DNA of 64,000 nucleotides from Citrobacter sp. Res13-Sevr-PEB04-36. Lineage in GTDB: Bacteria > Pseudomonadota > Gammaproteobacteria > Enterobacterales > Enterobacteriaceae. Below the pieces are notes generated by a model, which did not search any database, was not told the origin of the DNA, and saw only the letters and a list, made by a program, of their open reading frames with translations. The position numbers and the translations under genes are program-made. The DNA lies in NCBI RefSeq assembly GCF_015672735.1, contig NZ_JADABY010000039.1, forward strand, positions 96,821-160,820, written 5' to 3'. Positions 56,969 through 64,000 of the stretch are shown in pieces. How positions within the stretch are numbered: position 1 is the stretch's first letter; each line of letters starts with the position of its first letter.

Positions 56969-57352
56969 CTATGGCGAGTCGTTACAGCCAGCGTCGTTAT
57001 GTTTGGCCCAGTCGACCATCCCTTGAAAGTCGACAATGACCACCGATTCTTTCCCGACGACCCAGGCATCGTGCCCTGGAGGGATACGTGACAGATCACC
57101 GGGGCGGCAATCAAATTCACTGCCATCGTCCATTTTTACCCGCAGCACCCCTGCTACGTGATATTGAAAATGCGGGGCTTCACAACTCTTCGTTCCCGCA
57201 ATCGACTGGATCGATGTTGCCCACCGCCAGCCTGGCTCCAGCACCGCACGTCCGACGATTGCTCCGCCGATATTGAGAAGTTCCAGTCTTCCATTCTCAA
57301 ACTCGCGAACTTCGTCCGGTATATCGAATGATTTCACATCTGCTTTGTCCAT
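56969..57352 (-). CDS. Cupin-domain protein
   Basis: This 127-residue small beta-barrel protein starts MDKADVKSFDIPDEVREF after a strong AAGGAGG site at ATG 57352. The cupin pattern is visible as PHFQYHVAGVLRVKMDDGSEFDCRPGDLSRIPPGHDAWVVG, with histidines and a PGD turn. A preceding LEPGWRWATSIQSIAGTKSCEA fits the first strand. The metal-binding set looks incomplete. Enzyme activity cannot be assigned; such proteins are often sugar or metal-linked enzymes or binding proteins. Confidence 0.82.
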   Translation of the reverse strand: MDKADVKSFDIPDEVREFENGRLELLNIGGAIVGRAVLEPGWRWATSIQSIAGTKSCEAPHFQYHVAGVLRVKMDDGSEFDCRPGDLSRIPPGHDAWVVGKESVVIVDFQGMVDWAKHNDAGCNDSP

Positions 57353-57545
57353 TGCGCACCTCCTTAGCTTGATTACGCACATGGCCGCTCTTCAATTATA
57401 TCATTCTGGTTGTTTTTTGTTCGCTTTGACATGGGGAATTCCGCAACAGGACGAGCCCGCAGACCGGGTTTATGCTGAGCCCGGATTAGCGTAAAATGTC
57501 GGGCTTCTGCCGTAACGGTATGGCTAACTCAATCAAGTGAATTAG

Positions 57546-57731
57546 ATGAAAAATAACCCTGCGCTCTCTCTAATGTGTGTTCAGATGCTGGAATCTGGCG
57601 CGAATCGCCGTACGGTGAAAAGGGCCCTGACATCCCGTCGCGTCAAGGGTCGCCAGGCTGTAGTGCTGCTCTGCAAGCAAGAGATGGCGCTGCTGAAAAG
57701 CGGAAAATTGCGCTTGTCAGAAAACGGGTAA
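57546..57731 (+). CDS. Hypothetical small basic protein
   Basis: A 61-residue frame, MKNNPALSLMCVQMLESGAN to SGKLRLSENG, is rich in Arg and Lys with a possible short helix-turn-helix (ESGANRRTVKRALTSRR). No clear ribosome site precedes it. Its last 15 bp overlap the end of the convergent trpS2-like gene. I recognise no family; it may not be expressed. Confidence 0.35.
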   Translation: MKNNPALSLMCVQMLESGANRRTVKRALTSRRVKGRQAVVLLCKQEMALLKSGKLRLSENG

Positions 57732-58721
57732 CCCCAGCCCGCGCTTCACTTCTCTTAATGTGTTCTGCGTGACGTCGTGCGCCCGTTCACTTCCTTTTTG
57801 CAACAACGCCATTAACATGCCCTTATCCTGTATGTAGGTCGCACGGCGTTCGCGCATGGGGGTAATGAGTTCTTGTAAACACGCCTCCAGCTCGTTTTTA
57901 CAGGTTCTATCCCCCAGCCCACCTTGCTGATAGTTCGCTTTCATCTCCGCAATTTTCGCTTTGTTCGGGTGAAAAGCATCCAGATACGTGAATACCATAT
58001 TACCGTCTATCTGCCCCGGATCGGATACTTTCAAATGGTGTGGGTCGGTGTACATTGCGCTCACTGCACGATGAATGCTCTCCTCGCTGGCAGAAAGGAG
58101 CAACGTATTGCCGAGCGATTTCGACATTTTGGCATTGCCGTCGATACCTGGGAGGCGGCTGGTTTCGCTCAACATGGCTTTACAATGGGTTAGAACAGGT
58201 GCGGGCAACAGGCTGTTAATTTTATGCACGATTTCATTCGTCTGTTCGATCATCGGTAACTGATCGTCGCCAACAGGAACCCTTTGCGCTTTGAAGGCCG
58301 TAATATCTGCCGCCTGGCTGATGGGATAAACCAGGAAACCGACCGGCAGTGAGCGGGCGAAGCCTTTCTGCACAATCTCATTTTTCACCGTTGGGTTGCG
58401 CTCTACCCGTGCCACGGTAACGATGTTCATATAAAGTGCAGTTAGTTCAGCAAGGGCTGGCAGTGCAGACTGTAAACAGATTGTTGTGAGTGAAGGATCA
58501 ATCCCTGCGGCAAGATAATCGGCGAGAACTTCGGGAATGTTGTCGCGGATCTTTTGCGGGTTGCTGCCATTATCGGTAAGTCCCTGAAGATCAGCGACCA
58601 GCACAAACTGTTGGTAATCGTGTTGCAGGTTAACGCGCTGGCGTAGTGAGCCAACAAAGTGGCCGAGATGTAGCGGACCGGTGGGACGGTCGCCAGTAAG
58701 AATAATCGTTTTGTTGTTCAT
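57717..58721 (-). CDS. trpS2: Second tryptophanyl-tRNA synthetase (TrpRS2 type)
   Basis: This enzyme charges tRNA-Trp with tryptophan. The 334-residue class I synthetase has GDRPTGPLHLGH (residues 10-21, the HIGH-type motif) and KMSKS (198-202). Conserved tryptophan-site blocks include LVADLQGLTDN, FLVYPISQAADITAFKAQRVPVGDDQLPMIE. It differs strongly from E. coli TrpS (which has SGAQPSGELTIGNY and MAADILLYQ), so it is most likely an auxiliary copy rather than the housekeeping enzyme. Some TrpRS2 enzymes resist tryptophan-analogue antibiotics such as indolmycin. A Trp-codon leader and terminator precede it. Confidence 0.93.
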   Translation of the reverse strand: MNNKTIILTGDRPTGPLHLGHFVGSLRQRVNLQHDYQQFVLVADLQGLTDNGSNPQKIRDNIPEVLADYLAAGIDPSLTTICLQSALPALAELTALYMNIVTVARVERNPTVKNEIVQKGFARSLPVGFLVYPISQAADITAFKAQRVPVGDDQLPMIEQTNEIVHKINSLLPAPVLTHCKAMLSETSRLPGIDGNAKMSKSLGNTLLLSASEESIHRAVSAMYTDPHHLKVSDPGQIDGNMVFTYLDAFHPNKAKIAEMKANYQQGGLGDRTCKNELEACLQELITPMRERRATYIQDKGMLMALLQKGSERAHDVTQNTLREVKRGLGLPVF

Positions 58722-58766
58722 GTCAGACTCCTTAGTCGTAAAACCGAAAGGGGTCTTTCAAATGCA

Positions 58767-58835
58767 AATAACCGCCTTTCGGCGGTTATTTAAAATGGGG
58801 AAAACACATTCTGGCCGCCTTTAAGAAGGCTGCCA
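58767..58835 (-). promoter_or_regulatory. Transcription attenuator of trpS2
   Basis: On the minus strand, region 1 (58835-58826) and region 2 (58821-58812) pair as TGGCAGCCTT/AAGGCGGCCA with one mismatch. Regions 3 and 4 (58790-58781 and 58776-58767) form a perfect 10-bp stem AATAACCGCC/GGCGGTTATT with GAAA loop and a U-rich tail. Region 2 GGCGG can pair with region 3 CCGCC as antiterminator. Stalling on the Trp codons at 58838-58833 would mask region 1. This is the layout of ribosome-mediated attenuation. Confidence 0.78.
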
Positions 58836-58880
58836 CCACAGATTGTAATTAACGCTGTTTACATCGTGTTTTGTATTCAT
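58821..58880 (-). CDS. Leader peptide with tandem Trp codons upstream of trpS2
   Basis: A 19-residue frame, MNTKHDVNSVNYNLWWQPS, starts at ATG 58880 and ends at TAA 58823-58821. The two adjacent TGG codons lie four codons before the stop. Tryptophan is rare, so a WW pair in a leader directly before a Trp-tRNA synthetase is strong evidence for regulation by charged tRNA-Trp. The ribosome site is weak. Upstream, ATCACG-A-CGTGAT (58892-58904) is a palindrome that may be an operator. Confidence 0.8.
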   Translation of the reverse strand: MNTKHDVNSVNYNLWWQPS

Positions 58881-58933
58881 TTGATCAACATATCACGACG
58901 TGATGAAGAGGTAAAGTTGGGCCGCTGTTGTTA

Positions 58934-59734
58934 TTACATACTCTGGCGTAACAGCACTTTACCTATCAGATATGTTGTGGCCTGACCACCGATATGGACT
59001 CGATCGCCCACTAACTTGCAACGTAAATCTCCGCCACGTTCGGAGACCTGGCGTGCCAGCATCTGCGTTTTGTTCAGTTTTTCAGCCCAATATGGAATGA
59101 GCATGCTATGTGCCGAACCTGTGACAGGGTCTTCCGCAACGGCCTCGCCTGGGCAGAAGAAACGGCTAACAAAATCGTATTCCCCATCGCCTGGCGCCGT
59201 AATGCAGACCATTTTTCCTAGCGGAAGCATGGCATGAATATCCGGGCGTACTGCTGCAACCTGCTGCTGATTCTCCATAACGACCATGTAATCACGCGCC
59301 ACGCGGACTTCTTTGTATTCCGTGATACCCAGTGTTTCCAGCAGTAAAGGCGGCGGTATAACAGATTCAGTATTCCAGGCGGGGAAATCAAGCGTCAGCC
59401 ATTCTCCACTGCGCGTTACGGTCAGCGGGCCAACAAATTGGGTATTGAAGTGAATTGTGGTGTCCGGGTAGTCAAGATGTTCAAAGATGACGTGCGCAGC
59501 AGCGAGCGTAGCATGCCCGCATAAATTTATCTCACACTGAGTGGTAAACCAACACAGCTCAAAGCCGTTATCGGTGGTGACAAAGAAAGCGGTCTCTGAC
59601 TGGTTATGTTGCTGAGACATTTTTAATAATGTCTCATCGGGCAACCATTCTGTAAGAGGACATACCGCAGCGGCATTGCCACCAAAAGTGGTGTCGGTAA
59701 AGGCATCTATCATATAAAAATCAATGTGCTTCAT
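58934..59734 (-). CDS. PhzF-family isomerase/epimerase-like protein
   Basis: This 266-residue protein has the PhzF fold (two diaminopimelate-epimerase-like halves). It shows FYMIDAFTDTTFGGNAAAVCPL, then QHNQSETAFFVTT containing the catalytic glutamate, CGHATLAAAHVIFEHL and the C-terminal FCPGEAVAEDPVTGSAHSMLIPYWAE. PhzF in phenazine producers isomerises a dihydro-hydroxyanthranilate; enteric homologues such as YddE have no known substrate. It is divergent from nothing obvious and ends 53 bp before the Trp leader peptide on the same strand. Confidence 0.92.
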   Translation of the reverse strand: MKHIDFYMIDAFTDTTFGGNAAAVCPLTEWLPDETLLKMSQQHNQSETAFFVTTDNGFELCWFTTQCEINLCGHATLAAAHVIFEHLDYPDTTIHFNTQFVGPLTVTRSGEWLTLDFPAWNTESVIPPPLLLETLGITEYKEVRVARDYMVVMENQQQVAAVRPDIHAMLPLGKMVCITAPGDGEYDFVSRFFCPGEAVAEDPVTGSAHSMLIPYWAEKLNKTQMLARQVSERGGDLRCKLVGDRVHIGGQATTYLIGKVLLRQSM

Positions 59735-59850
59735 TGCATAGTCCTCTTATTGTTCTCCGGTCATCTCGCGATCTACCATGGCATACGCAACGTGCAATTG
59801 CGTATTTGTTTATGCTTACGCAGGCAATAACATTCGGGATGTGCCCGCGT

Positions 59851-61635
59851 TTAACTTGCCTCCAGCATACCAAAGTTCACAATCCGCGAACGTCCCAACT
59901 CTTTGGCGCGATACAGGGCCACGTCTGCGGCACGCAGCAGGTTGTCGCTCTGAGCATGCTGCGGGTAGCTGGCAACGCCAATAGACACGTCGATATGGCT
60001 GATGTCCGACGTGCCAAAGCGCAGTGTCAGCTCATGCACGCCGTTGTAGATGTCCGTTGCCATGCGATTAGCCTCTTCTTCACCCATGTCGCTGAGCAGG
60101 ACCAGAAACTCTTCACCACCGTAGCGGAACGCCATCCCACTGTCGCGCACGGCGCGCTGAATAATGGCGGCAACGCCTTTGATCACACCGTCGCCCGCTT
60201 CGTGACCGAACCGGTCGTTGATATCTTTAAAGTGATCAATATCAATCATCAGGCAGCTGATCGGCTCCTGATTGCGTATTGCCTGGCTCATCTGCGTGCG
60301 CAAGGTGTCTTCCAGATGATGACGATTGCGCAGGCCAGTCAGGGGATCGTAGAGTGCTTTTTCCAGGAGTGCGTCGCGCAGACGCTGGTTGGCTAATGCC
60401 AGTCCGAGCGCTTCGGCCATAAGTTCCAGATATGCGCGGGAAGGTGCGGTGTCATCGCTGAGGTTCTGGAACGAGAGCAGGCCGATGGCCTCACCCTGAG
60501 CAATTAGCGGAACGCACAGCGTATGATCCTGACACGATTCCGGCAGGTGGTAGCAGGCGATATCTGGTTCGCCGTGAACCGGAGGATGACTCTGCCCGCG
60601 ACGCACGGCCCAGCATTCGTCCGGGTGGAAGGCATCCGATTTGCCCTGCGGTGAAAGCCACTCAGCAACGCAGCGCATTTGCCACGGTTCCCGGTCAAGA
60701 ATGTAGAGCCGTCCGGCGACGCCAGGAGCAATATTCGGTGCGAATAGCTGCGCAACATTGATAACGTCAGCAAAATTCTCGCAACCCTGTAAGCGCTGAG
60801 TCATCCGCGCCAGCAGTTCGCGTATCGCCCAGTCAGCATCACGCTCCTTCTCCAGCCGCTGTCGCACCAGGCCGTTCTCACGAAAAATGCGGATGGCCTG
60901 TGCCATATCGCCGATTTCATCAATCTGGTTAAAGTTAGGTGTTTCAACAGCGTAATCCTGCGAGGCCAGCCGATGAACGACGTCGCTCAGACGCACCACG
61001 GGGCGCAGCACCCGGCGTTTTAAAATAAATCCGAGGACAAACAAAAACAGCAACGCGGTCAGTCCGACCATGACTTCGGACAGCGTGCGCAGCGTACGGG
61101 ATGTCTGTGTGGCATCGTCAATGGCATTGCGTGCGCGACTGTCGAGCATCTGGCGGAAATGGTCTATCTTGTCCTGCGCCAGTTCGAGCTCTTGTTCATA
61201 CGGCTTGCCGAAGAGTAGGGCGATAGCCTGCGCCTGTTCTCCACTCGCGATGCCTTTGATCGCGGTTTCTTGTTCGACTTGTAGCGCATCAACAATTTGC
61301 AATCCTTCGTGCAGTAACGCCAGTTCTTCACCCGTTGCTCCGGTGTCTTTCAGCTTCGTCAGTCGGTGTTCAACGGCTTTTAGCGAGGCTTCTTTCTGTT
61401 GATAGGTTTGCAGTGCATCAGGATCTTTACTGACAACATACAGGCGCGCCAGATCGGACAGCGACCATGTGTCTATTTCAACCTCTTCGGTCAGTTGGTC
61501 GAATATATACCGTTGTTCCACCGCCTGACGTTCGGTGTTATCGGCGCTTGACGCCATTAGCATGACCACGCCCGAAGCGATGGTCAGGCATACCGTCGCG
61601 CTGTAGGCCCAGTTTGTTATTGTGGCTATTCGCAC
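59851..61635 (-). CDS. Membrane diguanylate cyclase with HAMP, GAF and GGDEF domains
   Basis: This protein makes c-di-GMP from two GTP. It has an N-terminal membrane helix, a helical periplasmic domain of about 170 residues and a second helix (LSEVMVGLTALLFLFVLGFIL). A HAMP linker follows (RRVLRPVVRLSDVVHRLASQDYAVE), then a GAF-like domain (CVPLIAQGEAIGLLSFQNL). The GGDEF domain has YDPLTGLRNRHHLEDTL, MIDIDHFKDINDRFGHEAGD, and active loop RYGGEEF. I prefer GTG 61635, which follows AAAAGGA at good spacing, giving 594 residues. ATG 61662 would add nine residues but has no ribosome site. Confidence 0.93.
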   Translation of the reverse strand: MRIATITNWAYSATVCLTIASGVVMLMASSADNTERQAVEQRYIFDQLTEEVEIDTWSLSDLARLYVVSKDPDALQTYQQKEASLKAVEHRLTKLKDTGATGEELALLHEGLQIVDALQVEQETAIKGIASGEQAQAIALLFGKPYEQELELAQDKIDHFRQMLDSRARNAIDDATQTSRTLRTLSEVMVGLTALLFLFVLGFILKRRVLRPVVRLSDVVHRLASQDYAVETPNFNQIDEIGDMAQAIRIFRENGLVRQRLEKERDADWAIRELLARMTQRLQGCENFADVINVAQLFAPNIAPGVAGRLYILDREPWQMRCVAEWLSPQGKSDAFHPDECWAVRRGQSHPPVHGEPDIACYHLPESCQDHTLCVPLIAQGEAIGLLSFQNLSDDTAPSRAYLELMAEALGLALANQRLRDALLEKALYDPLTGLRNRHHLEDTLRTQMSQAIRNQEPISCLMIDIDHFKDINDRFGHEAGDGVIKGVAAIIQRAVRDSGMAFRYGGEEFLVLLSDMGEEEANRMATDIYNGVHELTLRFGTSDISHIDVSIGVASYPQHAQSDNLLRAADVALYRAKELGRSRIVNFGMLEAS

Positions 61636-61710
61636 CTGTTTATTCCTTTTGCGACAAGTCATGAATGTGCATGATTGAAATTATAGGAAACGTATGATTT
61701 TGCGTGAAAA

Positions 61711-61738
61711 TAAAAAGGCGACCCTGTGGCCGCCCTTT
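61711..61738 (-). terminator. Terminator of the AI-2E-family gene
   Basis: A GC-rich stem (AAAGGCG...CGCCCTTT with a short loop CTGT and one bulge) is followed on the minus strand by T-rich sequence. It lies 16 bp after the gene's stop and before the diguanylate cyclase promoter (minus-strand TATAAT at 61685-61680). Confidence 0.8.
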
Positions 61739-61753
61739 GTTATCGTCATAGCG

Positions 61754-62863
61754 TTATAAATCTGGAGGGTTTTTTCCTTCTTCCATGAAAGCTTTGTCGA
61801 TCTCTTCTACGTTACCTTCATGGTCACGCCCGGTAAACAGGTTCCAACTGGCAAGGAACAGCGCCGCAATCAATGGGCCAATAACAAACCCGTTGATGCC
61901 GTAAATCTCCATCCCGCCGAGGGTGGTAATCAGAATCAAATAATCCGGCATTTTTGTGTCTTTACCCACCAGCAATGGGCGCAAAATATTATCTACCAGC
62001 CCGACGATAATCACGAAGAATCCGACGATAAACAGTCCCTGCCACAGCTGCTGTGTTGCGAAGAGGAAAATCGCCGCCGGCACCCAGATAATGGCTGAAC
62101 CCACAGCAGGCACCAGCGAGAGAAACGCCATCAGTGCGCCCCACAAAACGCTGCCGTCGATATCTACAATGGCAAACGCAATGCCGCCGAGTGTGCCCTG
62201 AACTACTGCGACTACCGCTGTACCTTTTACCGTAGCCCGCGTGACGCCGACAAATTTGGCAAACAGATGCTGTTTGGCGAAATCAGTCAGCGGTAAAGAA
62301 TCCAAAATCTGGCGTACCAGGTACGGCCCGTCCTTCAGCAAGAAGAACAGTAAATACAGCATGATGCCAAAGCTGATGGCAAAACCAAATGTCCCTTTGC
62401 CTATTAGGAATGCACTGCCGGCGAGATACTGTCCGCCCTGCAAAGCAACGTCGGAGAGCTTTTTCTGGATCTGTGCAACGTTATCCAGATTGTGATGGGT
62501 AAGGAACCCTCTGGCCCAGTCAGGAAGATAAGACAGGATCGCGGTGACCACTTCCGGGAATTGCGTGTCATTCTGTTGTAGCTTGGTGTACACCACGTTC
62601 AACTCGATCGCCAGTGATGACAGGATCACCATCAGGGGAATAAAGACAATCAGGCAGATAATGGCAATGGTGATAAGCGACGCCAGCCCGTTGCGATCGC
62701 CTAGTGCGCTACGCAGTTTATTTTTCACCGGATTAAAAATAGTGGTTAATATCGCGGCCCACAAAATGGCGGAGAAGTAGGGGGACAGTACATCAAAAAA
62801 CGCCCATGTCACGAGGGCGAGAATGAAAATGAAGAAACCTTTTGTCAGTCCGTTAAAACGCAT
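61754..62863 (-). CDS. AI-2E-family (PerM-type) membrane protein
   Basis: A 369-residue inner-membrane protein with seven or eight helices. FILALVTWAFFDVLSPYFSAILWAAILTTIFNPV near the N terminus, LRPLLVGKDTKMPDYLILITTLGGMEIYGINGFVIGPLIAALF near the end and the GTAVVAVVQGTLGGIAFAI segment define the family. It includes TqsA, an AI-2 exporter, and possible solute transporters; substrate unknown. ATG 62863 has an AGGA site; an upstream frame to 62956 adds unconserved residues. It is not E. coli YdiK, which differs along its length. Confidence 0.9.
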   Translation of the reverse strand: MRFNGLTKGFFIFILALVTWAFFDVLSPYFSAILWAAILTTIFNPVKNKLRSALGDRNGLASLITIAIICLIVFIPLMVILSSLAIELNVVYTKLQQNDTQFPEVVTAILSYLPDWARGFLTHHNLDNVAQIQKKLSDVALQGGQYLAGSAFLIGKGTFGFAISFGIMLYLLFFLLKDGPYLVRQILDSLPLTDFAKQHLFAKFVGVTRATVKGTAVVAVVQGTLGGIAFAIVDIDGSVLWGALMAFLSLVPAVGSAIIWVPAAIFLFATQQLWQGLFIVGFFVIIVGLVDNILRPLLVGKDTKMPDYLILITTLGGMEIYGINGFVIGPLIAALFLASWNLFTGRDHEGNVEEIDKAFMEEGKNPPDL

Positions 62864-63084
62864 CAGTGGATCCTGTAAATGAGAAGCAGTCCCGACTATA
62901 GAACTGTTCAGCGGATTTACCAACCTGCAACGAGTCACACGCCAGTTCGTTGCCATGCTTAATGGCTACTCTGAGAACCTGATTATTCATCCTCCACCTA
63001 AGAAATGTCAGTTGGCCAGCGACGATCTACATGACTTTATCAGGCTGGTGTTGTAAATCCGTATAATTCGCACATGGCCAATGT

Positions 63085-63426
63085 TCAGGAAGGCAATGGA
63101 AAGAGCTGATAAACAGCTACCATCAAGGAGATACTCAATAACACGCTGATGATAAAGTAAGTTTTGAATGGCTGCTTTTGTGTTTTGTGGCGAAAGAACT
63201 GTTGACCTGCTATCGCGCCAGGCCATCCACCGACAAGGCCAAACAACAGTAATGTGGATTCTGGTACTCTGCGCCACGCCTTGCGTGCCGCCATTTTGTC
63301 CACGCCGTAAATCATCAGCGTCATTACGTTGGCGAGCAGTAACCATATAACAAGCGGATACGATGTAAAAAGGCTGCCGATTGCGGCACAGATAAGAAGA
63401 AAATAACAACAGCGATTGAGATTCAT
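63085..63426 (-). CDS. DUF1294 small membrane protein
   Basis: A 113-residue protein with about three hydrophobic segments and the DUF1294 signature VMTLMIYGVDKMAARKAWRRVPESTLLLFGLVGGWPGAIAGQQFFRHKTQKQPF. Function is unknown; some relatives are fused to cold-shock domains. ATG 63426 is used; a GTG 12 bp upstream is an alternative. Confidence 0.88.
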   Translation of the reverse strand: MNLNRCCYFLLICAAIGSLFTSYPLVIWLLLANVMTLMIYGVDKMAARKAWRRVPESTLLLFGLVGGWPGAIAGQQFFRHKTQKQPFKTYFIISVLLSISLMVAVYQLFPLPS

Positions 63427-63438
63427 AGCGTTAGCCAC

Positions 63439-64000
63439 GGCAACTTTCAGAGTTTATTGAAGGCGCATTGTACGCAATACCTACGGCGAGCAGAACCCCT
63501 GTCTAACGTGGTGATAGTTATCTCGTTACATATAAGCCTCAGCGGGATAATGAACAATTCTAACTTTTTTATTTTTAATCCCAAACTGTGCATAAAGACG
63601 CTAACAAATTAAAAATCACTCGCTGCAAATTGATTTACGTCAACCTTTGTGCATATTTTTACTACCCCTTTATAGATAAACACGAATGCCTCTTTAAGGG
63701 GTTGTTACAGATATGACCATAGATGATTTATAGTTATTTCTAAGAGGGAAGGCTTGACTAGGGAGAAATTTAAAAATAAAAAGATGGGGAGGTGTTAATG
63801 TATATATTAATATATTATAAACCGATTTTTATTATATATCGTAATCTATTGTCAGAGCTAAAAATTAAAACGCACATAGTGTAATGCAGATTCACTTTTA
63901 GGTATTCAATATCTCCAGATTTTCCTTTCGATGTCACTGTGCCTGCTCATCTTTCTTCTGATTCCCCACTTATTACGATGACTTTCATATGAAAAGACCA
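63439..64000. other. AT-rich intergenic stretch at the right edge
   Basis: No gene longer than a few codons is convincing here. The stretch is strongly AT-rich, especially 63,760-63,880, unlike the rest of the window. It looks like an H-NS-type upstream region for a gene beyond the edge. An inverted pair TAACG...CGTTA occurs near 63,505-63,528. Nothing else is recognised. Confidence 0.5.

Noticed and set aside
58821..58880. TnaC-type tryptophan-sensing leader
   Set aside because: The peptide has no similarity to TnaC (single Trp, conserved WFNID-P pattern), no tryptophanase gene follows, and the hairpin layout is that of classical attenuation.
59734..60396. Plus-strand 220-codon frame
   Set aside because: It is antisense to the GGDEF and GAF parts of the diguanylate cyclase and its protein has no family features; the minus-strand gene has complete motifs.
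61754..62863. Identification of the AI-2E-family gene as ydiK
   Set aside because: YdiK would fit the neighbourhood, but remembered E. coli YdiK differs along most of its sequence; only the family is shared.

Overview
The window is chromosomal DNA of a gamma-enterobacterium close to Salmonella and Escherichia. Citrobacter is my best inference from gene content; no rRNA or marker gene here proves it. The backbone order (suf operon, ldtE, lpp, pykF, fumD, ydhYVWXUT, tRNA-Val pair) is the E. coli K-12 order read in reverse. Accessory blocks sit between these conserved pieces. As far as I recall, this is the chromosomal interval where Salmonella carries SPI-2. Here it holds the tetrathionate reductase genes but no type III secretion genes.

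Layout. 1-1.6 kb: tail of a LysR regulator, a candidate sRNA with a very strong terminator, and a frameshifted hydrolase-like gene. 1.8-7.4 kb: sufABCDSE (Fe-S assembly) behind a perfect Fur box. 7.5-10.8 kb: ldtE, lpp and pykF (Cra site). 11.1-13.7 kb: a MetNIQ-type ABC importer. 13.7-21.1 kb: ttrACB and divergent ttrSR (tetrathionate respiration). 21.2-27.9 kb: fumD and the ydhYVWXUT operon, whose promoter carries FNR and NarL-like sites. 27.9-32.3 kb: a polar amino-acid ABC importer with a divergent LysR gene, and a 46-residue acidic protein. 32.4-38.9 kb: a sugar-acid catabolic operon with a FadR-type regulator. 39.1-50 kb: a block that reads as oxidative polyamine catabolism: permease, cytosolic Cache protein, regulator, aminobutyraldehyde dehydrogenase, Tat-exported spermidine dehydrogenase-like flavoprotein, tri-haem cytochrome c, MocR regulator and GABA transaminase. 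50.1-53.7 kb: a BtuFCD-type ABC importer behind a ModE-like palindrome, plus a ModA-like protein without a signal peptide. 54.1-54.3 kb: two tRNA-Val(GAC) genes. 54.3-57.7 kb: poorly conserved small genes and remnants. 57.7-58.9 kb: a second tryptophanyl-tRNA synthetase preceded by a leader peptide with tandem Trp codons and a terminator. 58.9-63.4 kb: PhzF-family protein, diguanylate cyclase, AI-2E-family membrane protein and DUF1294 protein. The last 560 bp are AT-rich with no gene seen.

How it fits together. Much of the window concerns anaerobic respiration and metal-cofactor supply. TtrA and YdhV are molybdenum/tungsten pterin enzymes. TtrB, YdhY and YdhX are four-cluster ferredoxins. The suf operon makes Fe-S clusters under iron limitation. 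The ModE-like site suggests the BtuFCD-type importer carries molybdate or tungstate. Three independent nutrient modules (amino acid, sugar acid, polyamine) fill the space between ydhT and the tRNA genes.

The most notable points are the Trp-codon attenuator in front of the second TrpRS, the spermidine-to-GABA gene set, and the ModE-like site on a siderophore-type transporter. All functions are read from sequence and remembered family features; no database search was run.
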